Both the position numbers and the translations under genes were made by a program. Shown in pieces: positions 32,976-39,988 of a stretch of 39,988 nt of DNA; within the stretch, counting starts at the first letter, position 1, and the number at the start of each line of letters is the position of its first letter. The notes beneath the pieces were generated by a model. The model was not told the DNA's origin, ran no database searches, and saw only the letters and a list, made by a program, of their open reading frames with translations. The stretch lies in NCBI RefSeq assembly GCF_000372425.1, contig NZ_AQVD01000008.1:1-39988 (forward strand), written 5' to 3'. The DNA comes from Streptococcus ferus DSM 20646. GTDB taxonomy: Bacteria; Bacillota; Bacilli; Lactobacillales; Streptococcaceae.

Positions 32976-34324
32976 TGAATAGTATCAAATATGCGAAATA
33001 CAGCCGTTTTTCCAGAATGGCTCTCATCTTCGTTAATATTGTGGCCGTCTTTTTTTACAGCTTTGTTTATCTCTTTGCCAGTAAATATATCTTGACCAAG
33101 AACTTTAGCCATCTGCTTTTGGAAAAGCTAGAAGCGGTGCCAAACAATCCGGATCATGTCTTTCTGTCAACGGCCTTCTTTTTCTTCCTTTTTCTCTTGG
33201 TTCTCTTTTATCGAGATCGGCGAATGGCCTTTAAGGAAGATATTTACAGCGATTGGCTGATTTTGGTTGAAATATTGCTTATTATTTTAACCTTTACAGC
33301 GCTGCAATTTTCTTATAACGGCCTTTTTCTGCTGGTTTTCGCTGACATTTTTTATAGTTATGCGAACTTTTACAGTGTGCGTGAGCAAAAATACTGGCTG
33401 CTTTTTATTGTCGTTAGTTTCGGCATGCTCCTTATTTCGAATTACGAACTTTTGTCCTTGCTGGTCAAAATGCCCTCTCTGGACACCTATATCAGCTTTT
33501 TTCCTAATACGACACGGATAACCTTATCGTTTATCAAGAATTTTTTGTCCTCTCTGAATATTATTGTTTTTATCATCTCCTTGGTTTCTTATGTCATGTA
33601 TTCAGTGGCGGAAAATCATAAGATTGAAGAGGAGCTGAGAATGGCTGATCGGGCCAATACCCAGCTTAATGACTATATTAGTCTGGCTGAAAAGATTGCC
33701 GAGGATAAGGAACGCAAGCGGATTGCCAGAGAAATTCATGATACTTTGGGGCATGCGCTGACAGGTATTTCTGCTGGAATTGATGCCGTGTCAGTATTAG
33801 TTGATCTAAACCCTGGTCATGCTAAAAATCAGCTGAACAATGTTTCTCAGGTTGTCCGCGAAGGCATCCAAGATGTGCGCAGATCTCTTGAAAAGCTGCG
33901 TCCAGGGGCACTGGATAAGGGGAGTCTGAAAGAAGCCCTCCTAAAAATGATTACGGACTATGAAAACCTATCAAAATTACACGTTGAGTTGCATTATGAC
34001 TGGGATGATGTGGATTTGGATATTACCAAAGAGGATATTATCTTTCGGGTCATCCAAGAATCCATTACAAATTCCCTGCGCCATGGACATGCTCAAAATG
34101 TAGAGATTGATATGTTCAAGGCTGATGATTATTTGCTCACAATTTACGACGACGGGATCGGCTGCCAGGAGATAACAATGGGCTATGGCTTAACACAGAT
34201 GAGAGAGCGTCTGACCATTATCGGAGGGACAGTAGAATTCCACAGTCAGGATGGTTTCCAGACCATTATTACGATTCCAAAGCGCAAAGGAGAAGAAGAT
34301 GACCAAAGTTCTTATAGCGGATGA
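32975..34324 (+). CDS. levS: Sensor histidine kinase LevS (NarL/HisKA_3 type)
   Basis: 449 residues. Five to seven membrane segments fill residues 15-220, with an outer loop after TM1 (ASKYILTKNFSHLLLEKLEA). A coiled linker follows, then the HisKA_3 box ERKRIAREIHDTLGHALTGI with His-255, and the ATPase domain (VIQESITNSLRHGHA, YDDGIGC, GYGLTQMRERL). ATG 32975 overlaps the levQ stop (TAATG) and is preferred to GTG 32966. The large membrane part and small outer loops suggest that it senses through the two binding proteins LevQ and LevT. It overlaps levR by 26 bases. Confidence 0.87.
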   Translation: MNSIKYAKYSRFSRMALIFVNIVAVFFYSFVYLFASKYILTKNFSHLLLEKLEAVPNNPDHVFLSTAFFFFLFLLVLFYRDRRMAFKEDIYSDWLILVEILLIILTFTALQFSYNGLFLLVFADIFYSYANFYSVREQKYWLLFIVVSFGMLLISNYELLSLLVKMPSLDTYISFFPNTTRITLSFIKNFLSSLNIIVFIISLVSYVMYSVAENHKIEEELRMADRANTQLNDYISLAEKIAEDKERKRIAREIHDTLGHALTGISAGIDAVSVLVDLNPGHAKNQLNNVSQVVREGIQDVRRSLEKLRPGALDKGSLKEALLKMITDYENLSKLHVELHYDWDDVDLDITKEDIIFRVIQESITNSLRHGHAQNVEIDMFKADDYLLTIYDDGIGCQEITMGYGLTQMRERLTIIGGTVEFHSQDGFQTIITIPKRKGEEDDQSSYSG

Positions 34325-34976
34325 TCAGGAACTAATCAGAGAATCCTTAAAAATCGTCCTGTCCGCCTATCCTGATATAGACGTTGTTGGTGCTGTTGGC
34401 GATGGTTTTGAGGTCTTAGAAAAGCTTAAAACGGTCACAGCGGATGTCATTCTAATGGATATCCGCATGCCCAAAATGGATGGTGTCTTATGTACGAAAA
34501 CGGTAAAAGAACAGTATCCCAATGTCAAGGTTATTATTTTGACGACTTTTGATGATGATGAGTTTATTTTTAGCGCCTTGAAATACGGTGCTTCTGGCTA
34601 TATTCTTAAAGGGATTTCGATGGAGGACCTGCACCAGGCCATTGAAACGGTCAGTCAGGGAAATGCCATGATCAATCCTGATATTGCCACTAAAGTTGTT
34701 AAACTGTTTTCTCAGATTGCACAGTCTAATAGCGCTATTCAGGTACAAGAAACCAGTGTGGCTGACATTTCCAAGGCCGAGTGGAAGATTATCCAGCAAA
34801 TTGGCTTTGGTCTGTCTAATAAGGAAATAGCCACGAAGCTTTATCTGTCTGAGGGAACGGTCCGTAATTACCTCTCCAATATTTTATCCAAGCTTAATTT
34901 GCGCGATCGGACTCAGTTGGCCATCTGGGCTGTTCAGACCGGTGTCACAACAAAACATTTTGGAGATGACCTATGA
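34299..34976 (+). CDS. levR: Response regulator LevR (NarL/LuxR type)
   Basis: 225 residues. The receiver has Asp-8 and Asp-9, phosphoacceptor Asp-54 in VILMDIRMPKMDG, and Lys in GYILKGISMED. The LuxR-type helix-turn-helix is near 155-215 (IIQQIGFGLSNKEIATKLYL, then SEGTVRNYLSNILSKL). ATG 34299 has AAAGGAGAAG upstream; the frame open before it belongs to levS coding. The partner of LevS. A likely target is the levD promoter, where TGACA-N2-TGTCAC occurs twice 21 bases apart. It is not related to the sigma-54 regulator LevR of Bacillus, despite the name. Confidence 0.87.
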   Translation: MTKVLIADDQELIRESLKIVLSAYPDIDVVGAVGDGFEVLEKLKTVTADVILMDIRMPKMDGVLCTKTVKEQYPNVKVIILTTFDDDEFIFSALKYGASGYILKGISMEDLHQAIETVSQGNAMINPDIATKVVKLFSQIAQSNSAIQVQETSVADISKAEWKIIQQIGFGLSNKEIATKLYLSEGTVRNYLSNILSKLNLRDRTQLAIWAVQTGVTTKHFGDDL

Positions 34977-36280
34977 TCAGAGCTTGGTTGAAACGTTATC
35001 GCCTAGTTTTAGTTCTTGTTCTCATAGGTCTAGTGCTTCTGACCTTTTTTGGGATCAGACAGTCTCAGAAAAAAACAACCCTGTGGCTTGGCACCTATGC
35101 TGGAAGTAGCTGGGATGTCCCTAGCGGTCAGGAGTACCAATTTTTAGATCGTGTCATTAGGCGTTTTGAAAAAGCTCATCCCAATGTGGAGGTCAGGTAT
35201 GAAAGCGGAATTACGAAGGAAGATTATTCTGGCTGGCTCTCTTCCAAAATTGTGGCCGGACAGCAGCCGGATGTTTTTATTGTTCCGGAAAATGATTTTA
35301 ACCTCCTGGCTTCAACTGGAGCACTGGCAAATCTGGATGGGAATGTCAAACGAGATATTCAGGTTTCGGATTTTTATCAGACGCCTTATTTATCGGGGGA
35401 ATACGAAAAGACCCAGTACGCCCTTCCTTTTGAAAGCAACCCGGTGATGATGTGTATCAATATCGACCTTTTGAAAAAAGAAGGGATTGACCTGCCCAAG
35501 TCAAGCTGGACGCTGACGGATTTTTACGAGATTTGTCAAAAGGTGACCAAAGATACTAATCAGGATGGTGTTATCGACCAGTATGGCTGTTTTGGTTATG
35601 ACTGGGAGGATGCTATCGCCGCTTATGGAATCAGTCTTTTTAACGCATCTGGAACAGAAAGTTATTTTAACACACCAGAAGTTCGAAAAGCCCTATCTTT
35701 AATCACAAAGCTAGAGGCTCTTAATGATAACTACCAGGTGACTTTGGAAGATTTTGATGAAGGCCGGGTGGCCTTTTATCCCATGACCTTGGCGCAATAT
35801 CGGACGTACAAACCCTACCCTTATCATGTTTCGAAGTATTCTTCTTTTTCTTGGTCATGTGTGGCCATGCCCAGTCAAGAAGCAGGTATTTCGCATACGC
35901 AGACCAAGAGCAGCCTTTATGCCATCTCCTCAAAAAGTGCCCATGCGGATTTGGCTTGGGAGTTCTTGAAACTCTTGACCTATGATAAGGAAAGCCAACA
36001 GGAGCTTTTCAAGATGTCCCAAGGGGTCTCTGTCTTAACTTCAGTTATGAAAAGCAAGGAAAGCCGCGAAATTCTCCAGAACGATAATTTTGGGGCAACA
36101 GCCCTCAGCCTTTCCACCCTAGACGGCATGATGAAAGAATCCATCCTTGAACCTAAGTTCAAGTCCTATAATACCATCTCCGAAAAGGCAGACTATCTCA
36201 TTTCACAGTCCTTGGAGCAAAATACCATTGACAATGACTTGGCAGATATTCAAAAGGAGATTGAAGATAACCTTAAATAA
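34973..36280 (+). CDS. levT: Sugar-binding protein LevT (extracellular SBP family 1)
   Basis: 435 residues. An N-terminal anchor helix (LVLVLVLIGLVLLTFFGIRQ) without a lipobox is followed by an SBP_bac_1 / MalE-like domain (WLGTYAGSSWDVPSGQEYQF, then VIRRFEKAHPNVEVRYESGI, QQPDVFIVPENDF). A calcium-loop-like DTNQDGVIDQYG lies mid-protein. No ABC permease or ATPase is beside it, so it most likely works as a sensor partner of LevS and not in transport. ATG 34973 overlaps the levR stop. It ends the sensing operon before a terminator. Ligand not known from the sequence. Confidence 0.86.
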   Translation: MIRAWLKRYRLVLVLVLIGLVLLTFFGIRQSQKKTTLWLGTYAGSSWDVPSGQEYQFLDRVIRRFEKAHPNVEVRYESGITKEDYSGWLSSKIVAGQQPDVFIVPENDFNLLASTGALANLDGNVKRDIQVSDFYQTPYLSGEYEKTQYALPFESNPVMMCINIDLLKKEGIDLPKSSWTLTDFYEICQKVTKDTNQDGVIDQYGCFGYDWEDAIAAYGISLFNASGTESYFNTPEVRKALSLITKLEALNDNYQVTLEDFDEGRVAFYPMTLAQYRTYKPYPYHVSKYSSFSWSCVAMPSQEAGISHTQTKSSLYAISSKSAHADLAWEFLKLLTYDKESQQELFKMSQGVSVLTSVMKSKESREILQNDNFGATALSLSTLDGMMKESILEPKFKSYNTISEKADYLISQSLEQNTIDNDLADIQKEIEDNLK

Positions 36281-36297
36281 ATAAAGACCTCAACAGC

Positions 36298-36340
36298 AGG
36301 CTGCTCGGTTCATAAAGACTTGAAACGAGTGGCCTATTTT
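36298..36340 (+). terminator. Terminator between levT and levD
   Basis: A 14-base stem (36298-36311 with 36322-36335) has one mismatch and two wobble pairs around a 10-base loop, followed by ATTTT. The imperfect stem suggests partial termination. Confidence 0.75.
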
Positions 36341-36447
36341 ACTGTCTTCTTTAACTGGTGAAGTTCTGTCTCTGCAGTAGATTTTCTGTGTTTTGGCAGG
36401 ATTTCCTCGAAGACGAACTCCTTACTCATCTCCTCTTCTTGGCTGAC

Positions 36448-36504
36448 TGTCAATTGACATTTGTCACTTTTTTGATGACAACTGTCACATTCAAAGCAAT
36501 GACA
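36448..36504. promoter_or_regulatory. Repeated TGACA/TGTCA sites upstream of levD (candidate LevR operator)
   Basis: TGACA-N2-TGTCAC occurs at 36455-36467 and again at 36476-36488, exactly 21 bases apart, two turns of the helix. A further TGTCA-AT-TGACA palindrome (36448-36459) shares the first half-site, and another TGACA lies at 36500-36504. The array sits just upstream of the levD -35. It is the clear candidate for LevR binding. This is inferred from position and symmetry only. Confidence 0.7.
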
Positions 36505-36512
36505 AATGCCAC

Positions 36513-36541
36513 TTTGAAAGCCCTTTCCAAGGTTGTAAAAT
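36513..36541 (+). promoter_or_regulatory. levD promoter with overlapping cre-like site
   Basis: TTGAAA (36514-36519), a 16-base spacer and TAAAAT (36536-36541). The stretch TTTGAAAGCCCTTTCC covering the -35 matches the streptococcal cre pattern WTGAAARCGYTTW except for one central base (C for G). CcpA bound there would block RNA polymerase when glucose is present. The region from 36341 to 36440 holds no gene that I can support. Confidence 0.65.
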
Positions 36542-36573
36542 AAAGAAAACAAAGGAGAAAGTTGGGTGAAATT

Positions 36574-37008
36574 ATGAAGTACCTTGTACTTGTCAGCCAT
36601 GGAGGTTTCGCTGAGGGCCTGAAGACATCGTTGGCTATGTTTGCCGAAGATAAGATTGATCAGGTCATTGCGGTTGGTCTTGAAAATGGCAAGTCAGTGG
36701 ATGATTTTGCAGTCGTCTTTAGAGAAGCTATTTCAGGCTTGACGGCAGATGATTCGGTTCTTGTGCTGGCAGATATTGTCGGGGGAAGTCCCTTGACAAC
36801 GGCCTGTAATGTCTTAGCGGAGGTCGGTAAGTTAGACGATGCCACTATTTTAGGAGGCATGAACCTGCCAATGGCAGTCAATTCACTGGTTATGAAGGAT
36901 GTTCTGGAAGGCAGTGACTTGGTCAGCACTGTTTTGGGAGAAGCCAGCAGTGCATTGCAGGAATTTGTGATCGCATCAGATGATGACGAAGACGACGATG
37001 AGATTTAA
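36574..37008 (+). CDS. levD: Mannose-family PTS component EIIA (LevD)
   Basis: 144 residues, cytoplasmic. It takes phosphate from HPr at His-9 (LVLVSHGGFAEGL) and passes it to EIIB. The family's DIVGGSPLTTACN and the GGMNLPM motif are present. The C-terminus is very acidic (ASDDDEDDDEI), which is common in streptococcal members. ATG 36574 gives the usual N-terminus MKYLVLVSHG, but a TTG at 36562 lies 4 bases from AAAGGAG and adds four residues (MGEI); either is possible. First gene of the PTS operon, which imports fructose or mannose type sugars and, in S. mutans, products of fructan breakdown. Confidence 0.88.
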   Translation: MKYLVLVSHGGFAEGLKTSLAMFAEDKIDQVIAVGLENGKSVDDFAVVFREAISGLTADDSVLVLADIVGGSPLTTACNVLAEVGKLDDATILGGMNLPMAVNSLVMKDVLEGSDLVSTVLGEASSALQEFVIASDDDEDDDEI

Positions 37009-37024
37009 AAGGAGACGATGATAA

Positions 37025-37519
37025 ATGACAGTATCTTTTGTAAGAATTGATGACCGTATGATACACGGTCAAACCGTGACACGCTGGGCTAAAGAATATC
37101 CGTGCGACGGCCTGATTGCCGTCAATGATGCCGCCGCTAATAACAAGGTTCTAATTCAGGCCTATAAAGGGGCATCAGATAAAAAGACATTTGTTTGGAC
37201 TAAAGAGGCATTTGCCGCTAAATCAGGTAAGGTATCTGAATCAGACAGCCGCTACTTCTTGATTACTAAGAATCCAGTCGATATGAAAGAGATTCTAGTG
37301 GATCAAGGGTTTGTTCCCGGAGAAGTCAAAGAAATTATTGTTGGACCTGCCAATGATCGGCCTGGGGCAGTGAAATTAGGCAACAACCAGTCCATTACAC
37401 AAGAAGAAGCAGATGCCATTGAAGCGATTGAAAAAGCAGGATACAGGGTCAAATTCCAACTGCTGCCGGATGTTTCCATTGGCTACTGGTCAGACTTTAA
37501 GAGTAAATTTGGGTATTAA
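37025..37519 (+). CDS. levE: Mannose-family PTS component EIIB (LevE)
   Basis: 164 residues. Phosphorylated at His-14 in FVRIDDRMIHGQ, it hands phosphate to the incoming sugar. The typical block GPANDRPGAVKLGNNQSITQ is present. The ribosome site AAAGGAGA precedes ATG 37025. It is a separate protein, not fused to EIIA as in ManL-type enzymes, which supports the lev-type assignment. Confidence 0.9.
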   Translation: MTVSFVRIDDRMIHGQTVTRWAKEYPCDGLIAVNDAAANNKVLIQAYKGASDKKTFVWTKEAFAAKSGKVSESDSRYFLITKNPVDMKEILVDQGFVPGEVKEIIVGPANDRPGAVKLGNNQSITQEEADAIEAIEKAGYRVKFQLLPDVSIGYWSDFKSKFGY

Positions 37520-37546
37520 TCATAAAAAAGAGAAGGAGATTTTCTC

Positions 37547-38398
37547 ATGACAATTTCTTGGATACAGGCCGCTATTTTAGGCCTATTTGCTAGTTTGTCT
37601 TCTATGCCTGGTATGGGTGGTTCCAGTATTGGTAACTACACCTTGGGTCGTCCCTTAGTCGGGGGTCTCGTCTGCGGGATTGTTTTAGGAGATTTAAAAA
37701 CAGGGATCATGGCTGGTGTTGCCATGCAGCTGGTTTATATCGCTTTGGTAACTCCGGGGGGAACCGTTTCTGCCGATGTGCGTGCGGTATCTTATATCGG
37801 AATTCCGCTTGCCATGGTAGCGATTCACTCACAGGGACTGTCTGCCACTTCTGCTGATGCGGCTAACCTAGCTAAATCAATGGGAACTCTGGTAGGAACA
37901 GTCGGTACCGTTCTTTTCTACGGAACAGCCACTATGAACTTGGTTTGGCAGCACATCGGCTGGAAGGCTGTTGAAAAAGGGGACTTTAAAAAACTCTATG
38001 CCGTTGACTGGGGAATGCCTTGGATTTCACATTTCATCTTCTCATTCCTGCCAACTTTAATCATGTGTAAGTTAGGTGCTGATGCCGTAACAGCTCTTAA
38101 AACAGCTCTTCCAATGGACGGCATTCCAATGAAAACCCTCTTTACCGTAGGTTCTTTGCTTCCATGTGTGGGGATTGCCATCCTCTTAAAACAAATTGTT
38201 GAAAAACCCGTTGACTTTGTTCCGTTCTTTGTTGGCTTTACGCTTGCCGCATCACTTGGTCTGAACTTAGTATCAAGTGCTGTTATCTCACTTATCTTCG
38301 CTGTTATCTTCTATGAAATTGCCAGCGTGCGCAACATGAAAGTAGCAGCAGCGACAGCAGGCAGTGCTGACTTTGATGACGATGAGGAGGATATTTAA
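37547..38398 (+). CDS. levF: Mannose-family PTS membrane component EIIC (LevF)
   Basis: 283 residues, six or more membrane helices. The EIIC signature region is near the N-terminus (SSMPGMGGSSIGNYTLGRPL, then GGLVCGIVLGDLKTGIM, LVYIALVTPGGTVSADVRAV). With EIID it forms the sugar channel. The C-terminal tail is acidic (DFDDDEEDI). AGAAGGAGA precedes the start. A hydrophobic profile without breaks suggests an intact gene. Confidence 0.92.
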   Translation: MTISWIQAAILGLFASLSSMPGMGGSSIGNYTLGRPLVGGLVCGIVLGDLKTGIMAGVAMQLVYIALVTPGGTVSADVRAVSYIGIPLAMVAIHSQGLSATSADAANLAKSMGTLVGTVGTVLFYGTATMNLVWQHIGWKAVEKGDFKKLYAVDWGMPWISHFIFSFLPTLIMCKLGADAVTALKTALPMDGIPMKTLFTVGSLLPCVGIAILLKQIVEKPVDFVPFFVGFTLAASLGLNLVSSAVISLIFAVIFYEIASVRNMKVAAATAGSADFDDDEEDI

Positions 38399-38399
38399 A

Positions 38400-39236
38400 A
38401 TGGCTCAAAAGAAAATTACAAAGAAAACATTAACAAAGTCATTCCACCATTGGTACTATGGTCACTTAACCTGTTTCTCTCAAGAACATATGCAGACCTT
38501 CGGTTACTTGACCTCCATGCTGCCAATCGTTGAAGAACTTTACGATAAAAAGGAAGATCAGAGTAAGGCTATCAAGACCTATACCGCTTTCTTTAACACT
38601 GAACCGCAGCTCGGTTCCTTGGTCGTTGGGATTACCGCAGGTCTTGAAGAAGCTCGCGCCAATGGTGCAGATGGGGTTGACGATGAAACCATCAATGGTC
38701 TCCGTGCAGGTCTAATGGGTCCTGTTGCCGGTATCGGGGATTCGCTTATTGTTGGTACCTTGATTCCGATTATCCTAGGGATCTCCCTCGGACTTTCTAA
38801 TGGCGGCTCACCAGTCGGTGCGATTTTCTACATCATTGTGTGGAACCTGCTGGCTTACTTCGGTATGAAATTTGCCTATTTCAAGGGTTATGAACTGGGA
38901 GACCGTGCGGTTGAATTCTTAGTTGGCCCTCAAGGGCAAGCCATCCGCAAATCCGTTTCGATTGTCGGCGGTATGGTTATTGGGGCAGTTGCTGCGACTT
39001 GGGTACCGGTTAAAACAGCCTTCCAGTTAAAAAATGCTTCAGGAAAAGCTTTCTTGGTGCTCCAAGACCAATTGGACGGTGTTTATCCAGGTCTTTTGAC
39101 CGCAGCCTTTATCGTCTTTTGCTGGTGGTTGATGGCGAAGAAGAATATGTCACCAATCAAGGTAATGCTCCTCTTGGTAGTGATTGCTTTCATCGGTGTT
39201 CTGACAGGATTCTTCAATCCAGGTTTGAAATACTAA
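38400..39236 (+). CDS. levG: Mannose-family PTS membrane component EIID (LevG)
   Basis: 278 residues. The long N-terminal cytoplasmic part has FHHWYYGHLTCFSQEHMQTF, then FFNTEPQLGSLVVGITAGLE, the EIID landmarks, and the membrane part follows. It ends VLTGFFNPGLKY. ATG 38400, one base after the levF stop codon, is preferred, with GAGGAGG upstream inside the levF end; the frame open earlier is levF shadow. Some EIID/EIIC pairs also serve as receptors for class IIa or similar bacteriocins. Confidence 0.92.
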   Translation: MAQKKITKKTLTKSFHHWYYGHLTCFSQEHMQTFGYLTSMLPIVEELYDKKEDQSKAIKTYTAFFNTEPQLGSLVVGITAGLEEARANGADGVDDETINGLRAGLMGPVAGIGDSLIVGTLIPIILGISLGLSNGGSPVGAIFYIIVWNLLAYFGMKFAYFKGYELGDRAVEFLVGPQGQAIRKSVSIVGGMVIGAVAATWVPVKTAFQLKNASGKAFLVLQDQLDGVYPGLLTAAFIVFCWWLMAKKNMSPIKVMLLLVVIAFIGVLTGFFNPGLKY

Positions 39237-39251
39237 AGCGGAGAAAAGGAA

Positions 39252-39545
39252 ATGAATAAAACAGAATTTGTTCAGGGCTATGAACAGGAAATTGCTTATC
39301 AAAAACATATGATTGAGAATTTAGGGCGCTGGTTTACGCTGATGTTTGTCATCGCCAGTCTAGGGCTGATTCTGATTTATTCCTTTAAAGATAGCAGCCT
39401 CATCTTGCTCATCATTGGCATTCTGCTTTCCTTGCTGGGGATTTTAGCCATGCTAGTTTTTGGCTACGGCATTTATAAGGGCAGACTGAATGTCCAAAGG
39501 CTGATTAACCGCTTTGAGCAGAAGTTAAAAACAAGCACCAAATAA
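39252..39545 (+). CDS. levX: Small membrane protein at the end of the lev operon (LevX-like)
   Basis: 97 residues. Two adjacent membrane helices (FTLMFVIASLGLILIYSF and LILLIIGILLSLLGILAM to YGIYKG) lie between charged ends (MNKTEFVQGYEQEIAYQKHM, and LNVQRLINRFEQKLKTSTK). AGAAAAGGA lies before ATG 39252. Its place as the fifth gene after levDEFG matches levX of S. mutans, whose role is not settled. The name rests mainly on position. Confidence 0.65.
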   Translation: MNKTEFVQGYEQEIAYQKHMIENLGRWFTLMFVIASLGLILIYSFKDSSLILLIIGILLSLLGILAMLVFGYGIYKGRLNVQRLINRFEQKLKTSTK

Positions 39546-39553
39546 AACAACTC

Positions 39554-39589
39554 TCCCTGCAGGTCTAATCTCCACCGGCAGGGATTTTT
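39554..39589 (+). terminator. Terminator of the lev PTS operon
   Basis: TCCCTGC pairs with GCAGGGA, with a weak inner GGT/ACC pairing, followed by T5. Confidence 0.82.
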
Positions 39590-39720
39590 AGAGGCTTGCT
39601 GTATCTCTCAACAACTCTCTTGGATGTTCTCTGATGCAGAAAGACAAGTCTTGTTCTTAAGATTTAAATAAAGACAGCCCGCAACGATTTTTTGGAAAAA
39701 CAATACGAAGATAGTAAATT

Positions 39721-39749
39721 AGAGAGAACGATGATGTTCTCTCTTTTTA
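39721..39749 (+). terminator. Second terminator-like hairpin
   Basis: 9-bp perfect stem AGAGAGAAC with GTTCTCTCT around GATGAT, then TTTTT. The 130 bases between it and the previous terminator hold nothing that I recognise, so it may end a short unrecognised transcript. Confidence 0.7.
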
Positions 39750-39787
39750 ATCTCCAAATGCAGCTGCCAAAGCCCTTTCTTTTATGC

Positions 39788-39793
39788 TATAAT
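39788..39793 (+). promoter_or_regulatory. Extended -10 element of the last gene
   Basis: TGCTATAAT, 31 bases before the ATG. The ribosome site AAGAGAGGG lies at 39808-39816. Confidence 0.7.
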
Positions 39794-39824
39794 AAATAAA
39801 TTGAAACAAGAGAGGGTTTTAGGA

Positions 39825-39988
39825 ATGGTAAAAATGGTTTTAGGGAGTTCTGACAGTCAGGCGACCTCGGTAGCGGCGCTGGCTGACAGTTATACGGCTG
39901 CTTTTGAAAGTCTCATCAGTGCCTTTGACAACCTAGCCAATGAAGACAAGCTCTCAGGCAGTGCCTATACCAATATCAAAAGCTATGG
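39825..39988 (+). CDS. N-terminus of a probable LXG-type type VII secretion effector (partial)
   Basis: The gene runs off the right edge; 54 codons are visible. The protein begins MVKMVLGSSDSQATSVAALA and continues with helices containing FESLISAFDNLANEDKLSGS and AYTNIKSY. The pattern (short start, Ser/Ala-rich helix, then LxGxAYxxxKxY) is like the N-terminal helical domain of LXG polymorphic toxins and related small T7SS substrates of streptococci. No toxin domain can be seen, so it could be either a full toxin or a small LXG-associated helper. AAGAGAGGG is a good ribosome site. No ESX core genes are visible in this window. Confidence 0.6.
   Translation, partial: MVKMVLGSSDSQATSVAALADSYTAAFESLISAFDNLANEDKLSGSAYTNIKSY

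Noticed and set aside
36334..36600. An open frame on the minus strand upstream of levD, including a 31-codon piece starting MSKEFVFEEILPK
   Set aside because: The ribosome site is directly against the ATG with no spacer, the long frame overlaps the levD promoter and start, and no family is recognised. A short peptide cannot be excluded but is not supported.
1..39988. CRISPR array or cas genes
   Set aside because: No regularly spaced direct repeats of 25-40 bases and no Cas-like protein were seen anywhere in the window.
1..39988. Prophage or integrative element with attachment sites
   Set aside because: No integrase, phage structural gene or long direct repeat flanking a block was seen; the tRNA-Asn 3' end is not duplicated as far as I can see.

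Overview
This window is chromosomal DNA of a Streptococcus, most probably of the mutans group. The evidence is the gene order (rRNA-tRNA-Asn-comX, ispE, adcRCB, tyrS, pbp1b, rpoBC, comY operon, ackA, proC/pepA, ssbB, and a complete levQRST-levDEFGX-type locus), which I recall being close to that of S. mutans, together with a ComR-type box in front of comX, as expected for ComRS-regulated streptococci. No species is assigned. Low-GC codon use, strong AGGAGG ribosome sites and TTGACA/TATAAT promoters fit Firmicutes.

Layout. 1-750: end of an rRNA operon (5S), tRNA-Asn and the competence sigma factor gene comX behind a perfect ComR box. 751-1229: remnant of an IS3-type insertion sequence. 1230-4121: ispE and the zinc-uptake genes adcR-adcC-adcB under a perfect AdcR operator; adcR carries a +1 frameshift in an A7 run. 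4161-8023: tyrS (minus strand) and pbp1b, divergently transcribed. 8024-15547: rpoB-rpoC with a structured rpoB leader. 15713-19064: DUF1033 gene, a candidate structured RNA, and a secreted PepSY protein followed by an OmpR-type two-component system. 19117-23804: comGA-G (comYA-G) DNA-uptake pseudopilus operon behind a ComX (CIN) box, then the comYH methyltransferase. 23862-25055: ackA. 25191-28157: an Xre regulator, membrane protein, ABC transporter and CPBP protease cassette. 28197-30056: proC and pepA on the minus strand. 30166-31873: DUF4651 protein, thioredoxin-like protein, YtpR and the competence single-strand binding protein ssbB, which has its own perfect CIN box. 32010-39545: four-component fructan/sugar sensing system (two sugar-binding proteins, sensor kinase, response regulator) followed by a mannose-family PTS (EIIA, B, C, D) and a small membrane protein. 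39825-end: start of a gene whose N-terminus resembles LXG-type type VII secretion effectors.

How the parts work together. Three regions form one competence circuit: ComR would switch on comX, and ComX would switch on the comG operon (box TTCGAATA) and ssbB (box TACGAATA). The lev region is a sensing and uptake unit: the binding proteins and kinase sense sugar outside the cell, the regulator would act at two 21-bp-spaced TGACA-N2-TGTCAC repeats before levD, and a cre-like site overlaps the levD -35. Most other genes are housekeeping. The parts that look most accessory are the IS remnant, the PepSY two-component cassette, the Xre-ABC-CPBP cassette and the LXG-type gene at the right edge.
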